Below are positions 51,299 through 61,350 of a DNA stretch of 64,000 nucleotides, piece by piece. The notes under the pieces were generated by a model. That model was given only the letters and a program-made list of their open reading frames with translations, was not told the DNA's origin and did not search any database. The translations under genes were made by a program, and so were the position numbers. The first letter of the stretch is position 1. Each line of letters opens with the position of its first letter. The DNA comes from Phoenix dactylifera (taxonomy: Eukaryota; Streptophyta; Magnoliopsida; Arecales; Arecaceae): the NCBI RefSeq assembly GCF_009389715.1, contig NC_052394.1:21578899-21642898 (forward strand). Direction: 5' to 3'.

Positions 51299-52231
51299 TT
51301 TAAAAAAAAAAAAAAAATAGGAGGGGAGCGGGAGGGGCCAGCCCACCTGCGTAGCAGCTAGGGGTGGCAAAATATGACCCGACCCGCCAACCCGACCCGT
51401 GTTTGACCCGCCATAAACAGGTTTGGGTTTGGCCTAAACAGGTTCGGGTCGTAAACAGGTCGACCCGTTTAACCTGTTTATTAATTGGGTCGGATACGGG
51501 TTTTAGATGTCTGACCCGTTTAAACCGTTTAACCCGTTTAACTGTTGGGCAGGTTAAACAGGTCTAAACAGGTTAAACGGGTTAAACAGGTTAAACGGGT
51601 GAAATAAGTTAAACAGGTCTAAACATGTTAAACGGGTCTAAACAGGTCTAAACAGGTCGGATTGGGCAGGTTAAACAGGTTGGGTTGGACAGATTAAACA
51701 GGTCTAAACAGGTTAAACGGGTCAGGTTGGGCAAACAGGTTAAACAGGTCGGGTCGGGTTGGGTAAACAGGTTACCTGTTTATTAAACAGGTTAAACGGG
51801 TCGGGTCGGGTTACCTGTTTAATAAACAGGTCAGGTTCAGGTTTGCAATTCCTGACCCGTTTAATAAACAGGTCGGGTTCAAATTTATAGTTTTCTGACC
51901 CGACCTGTATTTGACCCGACCTGTTTATGCCTGACCCAACCCGATTGCCACCCCTAGTAGCAGCCCCACTAGACTCCCTTCCATCAGAGAATGTTCGATA
52001 CATATTGCAGATTTTCGCGTGCCTTCCCCGACCCAGGGGCTCACCGCCTCATGTGTGGGTACGTCATCCCAGCGCTACCTTGGTACAGATGGAAGAAAAG
52101 CATATCCGCCAGTGAGCTATTCAGACGTGGGGCATTCGGACTCCTGATTTAATCGACGCCCGCGCGTTTCGAACCTAGGCAACTCAAGTGGAATTATCGC
52201 CCTCTTACCATCATGCTACCACTTTGGTGGC
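51299..52231 (-). mobile_element. tRNA-derived SINE (copy A), split by a hAT MITE
   Basis: Reading the minus strand from 52231: an A-box-like TGGTAGCATGATGG, a B-box GGTTCGAAAC, the body, then CCCCTCCTA and an A/T-rich tail. Flanking direct repeats CTCGACCACTTTTT lie at 51285-51298 and 52232-52245. Without the nested element and its 8-bp duplication it is about 327 bp. It is clearly related to 59987-60253, sharing the GTTCGAA B-box core, the GGGCGTCGATTAAATC block and the CTCCTATTTTTT end. Confidence 0.85.
51359..51956. mobile_element. hAT-type MITE with tandem AAACAGGTTAAACGGGT repeats
   Basis: Perfect 12-bp inverted ends TAGGGGTGGCAA and TTGCCACCCCTA, flanked by the perfect 8-bp duplication GTAGCAGC (51351-51358 and 51957-51964). 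Termini and duplication length fit the hAT superfamily. The interior is about 570 bp of imperfect repeats of GACCCGTTTAACCTGTTT and GGGTCGGGTT in both orientations, so it can fold strongly. Non-coding. Confidence 0.92.
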
Positions 52232-52245
52232 CTCGACCACTTTTT

Positions 52246-53299
52246 ACTAACTCAACGACTCAACCATTTTACCTCACTTCTTCTGCGTGTAGTTACATGC
52301 TAACCTTTTTTTTCACGTTTTTGGAGGCTATAAACGATACAAGCTGGACTAGTTTCTAGTTTTATAGCTAAAAAGTCATAAAGCTATTAGCTTCTTTGTA
52401 AACATGTCGTGAATAATGAGCAATAGGTACATCATTCTTCAAAAATCTTGCAATAGTGGATGTAAACTAATATCGGCAAGAAGTGGATTAGAAAGCTATT
52501 TATTAATTGTTATAAAGTCATCTTCTAAACAAATTTGTGAAGCCCTTATTCTGTAATAGCATAATTCAATCCTTCCCACACAGCATGCAACTCTACTATT
52601 GGAATTATGGTATTAAAAATTCTAACACCACCTACTGCAACGAATATACCACCAGTACTTCTGATAACAAAATCTGATGCCCCAGAATCACCTTGTTCCC
52701 GTACATTAACATCAAAATTTGATATTGAGAAAACAAAGAGATGGTGGCTTCGAAGAGAAATATATTAATTATAATATCGCAAAAACTGCAAAATAAAAGC
52801 CACATATTGCCTCTATTGTCATATGTCCCTATGTAGCAGCCATCTGAAGAAACTTGTGAGCTTGAGTAGAAGCTTTTAGAAAAATTAATCAAGCACTTTG
52901 TATCATACCTTGGATCATGCGATCATTACTTTCTAACCAAATATTACCGGTAATGTAACGAATTAGAATAGCTTATGCCTTTTTATCATTAGCGAAAAAA
53001 CTCTGTCATACAACCTAAGAACGACCCCATCCCTTCAAGTCAAGAGATGGGAACGATCCTCTGCAGTTTCGATCCCAGAAGACTGTCACCATTAATCACG
53101 CTCTAGTCCCCAGGTTACATGTCATCCACTAGACTGAGTTGCTCATCTCCTATAGGATAGATCCTGTTCAAATAAGATAGTACTTCTACGGTGATTGCAG
53201 CGAGAGGGACCACCTGAGAGAGAGTCTCCTATGCAAGGCAAATTCTAGAAGATAGGAGGATCATCTTGGAAGGAAACTTAGCAGAGGTGATTGAGCGGA
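52246..53299. other. Intergenic sequence without assignable genes
   Basis: AT-rich; nothing with a domain signature is seen up to the LINE remnant. Confidence 0.5.
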
Positions 53300-53466
53300 T
53301 TCTACATGCGGGGCTAGGGATGTTCGACCACCCGCTTCTAGAGGACATGTGAAGGCTATTGAGGAAATGTGATGTCTTCCAAGTTATGCATATGTTCAAA
53401 AAGGCAAACATAGCTGCCGACTGAGTCGCCTTCTTTGCTGCTTACCATTTAGAAGAGATTCTCTAG
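53300..53466 (+). pseudogene. LINE-type RNase H remnant
   Basis: One plus-strand frame reads HPLLEDM, stop, RLLRKCDVFQVMHMFKKANI and then AAD, stop, VAFFAAYH. This matches the end of the RNase H domain found in plant non-LTR retroelements (...REANRAADWVAS...), with the Trp after AAD changed to a stop. The reading frame is broken and no reverse transcriptase is nearby. Confidence 0.6.
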
Positions 53467-54196
53467 ACCCGTTTTATATCTATTCCTCAATCTCTGTGGA
53501 GTATTTTGTCCCTTAATTTAGATGGCAATGCTTACGTGAGACTAGTGTGAGCTGCCGAAGTACCAAGAAAGAAACTTCCTTTTACAATTTGTAGAAATTC
53601 ATCAAGTGTCTAAGATGAGAAAATAAATAAATTCTACAATAAAGCTTGTCTCTATACCTGAGATGCTACTCTGCATTGAAGTATAATATAAGAGAAAGAT
53701 TCCTCCACCTCCAAACAGATACCACATTAACTCGAGATACAAAAATCATGCTAAGATAATATAGCCCTATATGGTAGCTAATGCCATGTAATTTTTACAT
53801 AAATAGAGCAACCTTGGGATAAACCTCCCCAAGCAATATTCATAACTTTGTTGGGGTTTGGATAGAAAAGCTCCATAAAAAATTAGATACCTTACTTATG
53901 AGACCAGAAGATGGACCCTAAGACAGTCTGTCTCTAATTTCGCTATAAGGTATAGGAATAGATATGTGTAAGAATTGGTTGACTCCATTTCCTTTTGTCG
54001 AAGACAATAAGATCTTTAATCGTAGTACCTTCAAGTGTTAAAATACTAACCAAAGTTGGTTGTCGTGCCAGAGGTAGATGTAACAACTATTGATCCTAAG
54101 CATGTCTATAGATGCACCATGCTTTATACACCATTTAATGTTAAAATAAATAGCTGGAGTACATGAACAAATTTTTTTCCAAACAGAAAAAGCATA
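53467..54196. other. Intergenic sequence left of the TRIM-like element
   Basis: No exon or repeat structure that I can support. Confidence 0.45.
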
Positions 54197-54765
54197 GTTG
54201 AAATCACTACTTGTCCCAAAAACTTAAGCTGATAGGATGAGGTAGATTTATTTATATATTTTCTTATATTCCTTCTCACATGTGGGCCGGATTTTTCTTT
54301 TCTTTTTTTTGGTGAACCGGCTTCTCACTAGTGAGAAAGCTCAGAACAATCACAAGATAAAATACAATCCAATACCTGCGGCACCCGATCGGGAGGACCT
54401 CAACATACAAATTCGAAATGATGGGCTGCATAAAAGGCGACCCAGTCTGCAGCATTGTTTGCCTTCCGAAACACATGTGAAACCCGAAGTAAATCTAACT
54501 CCTCATCCATGCTCCAGATGTTCCGAAGTAGTGGGTGCAGGTCCGACCTAACCTGCCGACATCAGATCCAGCCATCCACTATGGTTGAGTCTTTAATAGA
54601 CGAGCCCAATATGTGCAATTTTTTAATAATGGGGGTAAAGAGTGCAGAGACAGGGTTCGAACTTAGAACCTCTGCTCTGATACCATGTTGAAATCACAAC
54701 TTGTCCCCAAAACTTAAGCTGATAGGTTGAGATAAATTTATTTATATATTTTCTTACAAACACTT
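54197..54765 (-). mobile_element. TRIM-like mini LTR retroelement
   Basis: Direct repeats of about 75-85 bp lie at 54197-54281 and 54689-54765, sharing AACTTAAGCTGATAGG and TTATTTATATATTTTCTTA. Immediately inside the right copy, the minus strand reads TGGTATCAGAGC (54685-54674), the initiator-Met tRNA primer-binding site used by many plant LTR elements. Near the left copy is an A/G-rich tract (minus strand of 54291-54310). Only ~400 bp of non-coding sequence lies between. No clear target duplication was found. Confidence 0.6.
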
Positions 54766-57700
54766 TGTATACACGTTGGGCAAGATGCCAATGGCGAGGG
54801 CCGTACTTCGCCCTTATAAAAAAGGGGCTCCGTAGAATTAGCTTTCAAGAGACATCTTCATAGGATTTTGGCATGTCATATTTTTTGGAAGCTTGTACCC
54901 CCTGCTCCCTTCTCATCTCTATGATACACAAAATCAAGTTCTTGGCTGATTCCAGTGCTGATAAAATTGAGTGGTTTAATTGTGTTATTTTTGGGGCAGT
55001 ATGTATTTTTCATGTAAAATACTCTGCAAACTATTAAAAAAAAATTTGTGTACCTCAAATACTGAGAACTTAACTTACAGATCATTACAGGTGAAATCAG
55101 CACTACAATTTGATTTTTTTGTTTTCACCTTCTTCACAAAGATTATCTGATGGTGTCTTGGTGTGGGACCACATTAGCTATTCTGCATGCTTGGCTTCAT
55201 AGCCCTTGCAATCAATTGAATAGATATTTTGCCAAGCAAGAACATCTTAATCTATAGCCAAATTGAAACAATTTCCTGAGTGAGGACTTCTCAATCCATA
55301 ACCAGCTTGAAACAATTTTGTGAATAAGAGGCGTATCCTTCAACATCAAGTTTTATGCTGCATAGAAGGTTTAGGACAAACTGTGAATAAAAGATATGAT
55401 CCATGCAAATTCCCTGGTTCAGAAGAGGATAATAAAAAACAAAGCTAGAAAAAAGGATAGAAAATCATAATATTAAACATTACTTCTTTACTTTGCTGAC
55501 CTTGAAATTCATAGAGCATGGGAATTAGCAAGAAGGATCGTTATTTCCTTCTCATCACATTAATTTAGGAGATCAAAATAATTGGTCTAGTGAAAGTAAG
55601 AAAACTTCTTCATCTAACAAACATATGCTATATTATAAAATGAGAAAGGACTATACCAAAATTATTAAAAAAATATTTTTTAATTTGGTTAATAGAACTT
55701 AATAAAAGATGAAAGAATTATTGTGTATAAGCCACTCTAAACACAAGTATTTGGGTTAGGCCATGCCGCCATAGGCTAGGCCCAAGGTAGTTTGGGTTGG
55801 GTTTGGACCTCAAAATGAGGCCCGGGGAAATTTTAGGCTAGATTTAGGTCAATACTTAAACGCTTGAACTCGGACCAAGCTCGGAGACTAAGCCCATCAC
55901 CACTCCACTCCTTATTCTCTCTCCCACCTCTCTCTCTCTCTTTTGCTAAACCAGATATGTCATATAATACGAATACGAATATACCCAACAAAATCAGAAA
56001 ATAACATGTCATAGAGTGCCCACCCCTCTCTCTCTCTCTCTTTATTTCTTGCTAGCTCACTTGCTCATTCTCTCCTGAACCATAGATTTAAGCAAGGTCT
56101 CCGCCCCTCCCATGCCATGCATCAAAAGCATGTTGCAATACCCTCGCCCTTTTGCCCATGATGTGCCATACCTAGTTGCATGGACCATGAATCATGGCTG
56201 AAGGAATGGAAAGAAGAGAGTGGCCTAGTCCAAGGAGGCGATGAGAGAGCCCACAAATACTCCTAAAGTGGTGAAGCCAAAAGCACATAAATCCAACCAG
56301 AGAGGCCCAAAGAATTATTACCGGGGAAGTGGATAGCGACAAGGCAAATAAGGCCCGAAGGGATCAGTGCCGCCCATAAAGATAGGGTATGTTCAAAAAC
56401 TCTCGATATCTTTTATCTAATAATAGTCTCAATTTTAATAATAAGATAAAAGAATCAAGCAAGTGATTGCACTAAATAGCATTGATCAAACCATGATCCT
56501 AGGGTTTCTTTTCTTGTTTTTTTCTTTCTATTAGTTTTATTTAGGGAAAATAAAAAGAAAAACTATGAGAGTTTCAAGGGATACTATGTAATTTTCTTGT
56601 TTTATCTTTGTTATTGTCTTTTCGTAAAATATAGAGAAAGCAGTGCCAAACTTTCGAATTCTAGCCTTGTTCGGTCTATTTGAACTACTTGCATATTTTC
56701 TTCTAGACATATATTTTGCAACCTCGTTTAGTTGGGCGGGCACTTTGTGCATGTTCGCTATTTCAGACTCATTAAATTTTAGGAACATTAATTCTTGTTG
56801 GATGGGTCATGGCCTATAGAAAAATGTGTTCATTTTCTCTTATTTCACTGGACATTAACCATTCATGTGTTTGATTTGACAACAATGGCATTTGTACATG
56901 CGAACAAAGTAATAATGCCTCTAAAGCTAGCACTTAGAATAATTACTTGATTTCTCATACATGCGGGTCTCAAGTTTTTGTGAGAGACGACCCTAGATTT
57001 TGTAGTTTTGACATGCGGTTTAGGGTTGTATCTTTTGCATGAAAGAAAAATTTACCTTTCTTTGCATGAATCACCATCGGATCACACATCACATAGATCT
57101 CAATGCCCTTTGAACTTTATTATTCATGCATCTGCATAAATTTCAAAGCAATCGATTGGTGATCCAATGGTGGATCCACGTCCAAAGATACAACCCCGTC
57201 CCGAGCATGCATGAAGGAGTACTTCGAACCCATTTCACACTACCTGACATCACTGCAAATTATGCTCATTTGTGTATTATGGGAATCTCCAGTCCAGGGG
57301 ATATCAATGTGTATGATGAGTTTTTGTTCTTCTAAAACCATAGCTGAGGTTAATTCTTCTGGAAATAAAACTGACAAATGAGCAGAAACAAATCTAATCT
57401 TTCAAAGTGCACGATCCTATGTTGTATTAATGTAAACCAGAAACTTTTCACTTATGATGATGGCTTGGCCTAACACTGTGACTTTGTTCATGTACAGATT
57501 TTGGTTGGAATTGCTTCACAGGTTCAGACTATTTTCCTATAGAACTGGGTACGAAGGGATGGCCAATGCTGCTGGCTGGGTGCAATCGTTCTTGCTTATG
57601 GCTCAAAAATTTTCCTTTCCTGATGTTCTTCAATCCATTGCAGTCTTGTCACAATGTTTGTTGCACTCGCTTGTTCATAAAGTTTTAGCGATGAATTCTA

Positions 57701-59986
57701 TGGATTTGATCAACAATTTTTTCCATCAGTAATAGTCCTTCTTGCGGTGCTTGTGAATTTCAAGCATACCATTGCTTTCATGCTAGGAGAACCAAAAAAG
57801 GAAGCAATACTAGGCAACAAAAGTCGTTCAATGAATTACTTTAATTCCTGGATGATGTTTCCCTTTTTTAATTTCTCAAAAATTTAAAACAAAGATATGC
57901 TAAAGATTCACTATTTTAAAACAAAAATACCCTGAAAAGATTTGCTATTTTAATTCTTTAATATGCTATCTAGCTCTTTGATTCACTTAGATTTGCCTAA
58001 TCAGCAACTTACCAAAGTTCAACCCTCCTAACTTGGCCTAACCCCTCCAGAATCAATAAACTATGGGTTCGATTTCAATAACACTGCAAATTTTGCTAAA
58101 CATTAATTGAGAGATTTATTATAGTGATACGACTGAAGAGAGGGTACTCCTCAAGAAAATGTGAAGAAAGAAAAGAGTGAGATTGGATCGATCAAAGTTC
58201 AAATTTGTCTATCCTAATTTTAATTTTCGCTTGTTGCCTACCCCTAATTTCAAATGATAGATACTTTCTCCTTCCAGTACTTCCCAACTTTTGTATATAT
58301 ATCTCATCTAGCCTAAGGAATGAAACACAAATATAACATGGCAGAAAAAGAAAAGAAAAGAAAAGAAAAAGTGCCACGGCCCTTCCTCTCTTCTAATTCC
58401 CAAATTCCACTTCAGAGAAGCCTATATTTTCACACTCTAAAATTCATTATCATCCTCAAGTTTATCATCACCCAAAAGTCCCTCCCCTTCATGCCAAATC
58501 CAATACTAATTTTATTTATATTGCTAATTTATGTCTAAATTAACAACTGAAGAAATCTTGATGAAGTGAAAGAATGTAGAGGATTCCTATAACGTAGATT
58601 TCCAAACACCAATGGGGACCAGAGAGTTGGGTTAGAGTAGCAACAAACTAAAGAAAAAAGAAATATTAATCATGTCGGAAGAGTTAGAAAGAGAGCCAAA
58701 AGTTGATCTCGAGGGAATAGAATCAGGCCTATACAAGCAATAATAGAAATAATTTTATTTCAAATAATGATAATGTATGCTCAAAAACTTTCTATCTCTT
58801 TATTTAAAAATAATTTTATTTCAAATAATTAGATTATAATATTTTAACCATAACTACAATGCTTTCAATCTAGATTGCTTGTTAACATGGCAATTTGGCT
58901 CCATAGAGCTAGTGCTTACCTACGAAGATTTTTTTTTTTTTGGCACATCTAAAGAGGCTCGACTTTAGGTAGCCCTTAAAAAAATAAAAAAACTTAGCAT
59001 GTTTTTATTTTGTTTTAATGGGATGAAAGTTTAAATGTGGGGTTTATCTTTCAAACACGTTTTTTCAGCTTTTTGTAGAAAGCCAACATTGAATTTTTTG
59101 AATCTATGGGAGCACCGTAAAGAAAGAGGATCTTCGCTTGATTCTATTAGTTGCACTTATACTAGAATATTGTGAGCAGCCGTTGTTTACATAATAATAA
59201 TAATAAAAAAGAAGAAGGAAAGAAAAGAAAAGAAGAAGAGGATCAGAATACTCTTTAAAACTGGAGAGAGCCTCTCTTCTAATCATAGCCATCCATGACA
59301 CCATGGTTGTGTTTGGAGAGGGTACATGGGGTAGGGTGCTCGTAGGCCTTGTCCAATCATCGCTCTTGTGCAATTATAGATGGTTGTGGTTGGAAGTGAG
59401 AATCCAAATCCCTTATAAGGACTGCATCTACTTGTATCAAATCTATATAATCCAAATGGTCCTAACTAGGCCCATCCTAGTGCAGTCTAATCCAATCAGG
59501 CTACACCCAACCTAATTGGACCCTTTATAACGTGATGGGACCCAATCCAAGTGAAACTTCAATTGAGCCAATCGTACCCAAGCTGCATTGCTCAATTGAA
59601 CCCAACCCGTCTCAATTTCACATGCTAGATTTCTTTGATACTAGTACCAAAGTTGATGGAGCTGAAAATTTAATTCTAATTATTTTCTTAAGATAGACAT
59701 TGCTTTTGGAACAATACTTCACCCAAGTGTATATATCTATTGCTTACTAAGTTTATGTTTATACATTAATCACCATATATTATCTGTCTAATGTATTCCA
59801 AAGCACGATATTGGGAATGAAACAGGATGAAACTTTGGATCAATGGTAGAAGTTCACCGCCACTTGGCAACCAAGGTGAGATTTAGATTCTAAGAATTAA
59901 GTTTTAATTATTTTTAGCATGTACTTAGCTATTTCAAGTGAAGTTTTATTTGATAGAACTTGTTTGTGGTGAGCCTCCTTTGTTTT
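54766..59986. other. Large intergenic region without supported genes
   Basis: About 5.2 kb. A stretch at 55740-55890 rich in GGGTTGGG and AGGCCC words resembles hAT MITE interiors. (CT)n runs lie near 55918-55940 and 56025-56045. None of the open frames (for example 57454-57732 or 59104-59373) has a domain or splice context. Confidence 0.5.
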
Positions 59987-60253
59987 GTTTTTTTTTTTGC
60001 TAAAAAATAGGAGGGGAGGAGTTTCCGCATGCCCTCTTCAATTCATGGAAAATCTTACTGGGCCATTCACGTGTGAGTACGTTACCCCAGCACCATCTCA
60101 GTACTGATGGAAGAAGGTATATCCACATAGAGTCATCCGGATGTGGGGCATGCGGTTCTCTGATTTGATTTAATCGACGCCCGTGTGTTTCGAATTTGGG
60201 CAATTTGGGTGAAGTTCAAGTTTCCTAACCATCAGACTACCGCCTTAGTGTCT
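59987..60253 (-). mobile_element. tRNA-derived SINE (copy B)
   Basis: Full-length relative of copy A. On the minus strand it starts near GGCGGTAGTCTGATGG (A-box-like), carries AATTCGAAAC (B-box-like, one base off), GGGCGTCGATTAAATC, and ends CTCCTATTTTTTAGC plus A-run. Near-identical flanks AGCCTCCTTTGTTT (59973-59986) and AGCCTTCTTTGTTT (60254-60267) form the target duplication. Length about 267 bp. Confidence 0.85.
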
Positions 60254-60267
60254 AGCCTTCTTTGTTT

Positions 60268-61350
60268 GGCTCAAAGAGCTTGCCTCTGTTCCCAGCAGGA
60301 AGGTGGCAGACCAGAGGAATTGACCCCATAAATGAACCAGGGGCAGCGGAGGAGATTCCCAAGAGGATTCCATGGATTCTCCCCACATACGACCATCACG
60401 ATGGCCATGCAATCGCAGTCATAAAGGGTAGAGTCGTCCAAGAAATTTTTTATTACTTTACCGAACGCACATCTCGTCCGTATCGAACATGTCTATGCGG
60501 ATCGATGCATCCGCCGTCCAGTTTCCGTATTTGTCCGCATAATAATTGCTATGAGCATATCCGGTCCGGACAGTGGGAGAGGAGACCTGGAAACCGGCAC
60601 CAACCGGTTCGATCCGCACGACAGGGAAGCCAGGAAGACCATATTTCCTTTCTAATTTTTAATTCAAATGAGCGGTCATTAAATAATTTGATTTTATTTT
60701 ATACATTGGTTCTTTCACACGTCCCATCCCACTGTGGCTTCTCCTCTATCTCCTTTCTGCGTCTCCTCCTCTCTTCTCCTCCGGCCGATGACAGCAGCGG
60801 GCGGTGGGGATTCCGCCGGCGACTCCGCTACCTTCTACCGCTACCTCTACCTCTCACCGGCGGCCCTTGAGAACCCTTGTCGATTCCTCTCCGATCACTT
60901 CTCTTTCTGCCCATTCCCTTCCAATCTTATCTTTCTTTGTCGTAGATCGAGGTTCACATAGCTTGCGGTTTCTTTTTCTTTTTTTCTCATCGAAGAATTC
61001 CCGATCTTTCTTCCGTTCTCGAGTATTCTTGGTTTTTGGTTTTATCTCATTTCTTCCACTCTCGCTTGCTATCCACTAGTGGGATAGAGAAAGAGGGAGC
61101 GAAGGGCGGAGAGAATAGAGAGAAGGGAAGAAGGATTGCGAACAACGTGCTTGTTTAAGTGCATTGGATCACCGGTCGTCTCTGTGTGAGTATGAATGTT
61201 TGATGTTTTTAATGGATTTCTATTTTGCTGTGGTTCTTGTTTCTTGAATGGGTGAGGGGTAAACCCTGATCGGAAATCGAGAGTTTTGAATGCAGGGGGA
61301 TTCGAATTGGGTCGTGGTAGAAGGGTTGGTAGCGATTTGAGCGAAAAAAG
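60268..61350 (+). promoter_or_regulatory. Promoter and leader of the AP2-type gene, with a leader intron
   Basis: CT-rich leader from about 60730. A probable 5' UTR intron runs from CTGT/GTGAGT (intron start 61186) to GAATGCAG/GGGGA (intron end 61295). The second leader exon runs to the ATG at 61351. The open frame at 60262-60870 has no family motif. Confidence 0.6.

Noticed and set aside
51364-52003. Arg/Thr/Leu-repeat open frames on both strands
   Set aside because: They are translations of the AAACAGGTTAAACGGGT repeats inside the hAT MITE.
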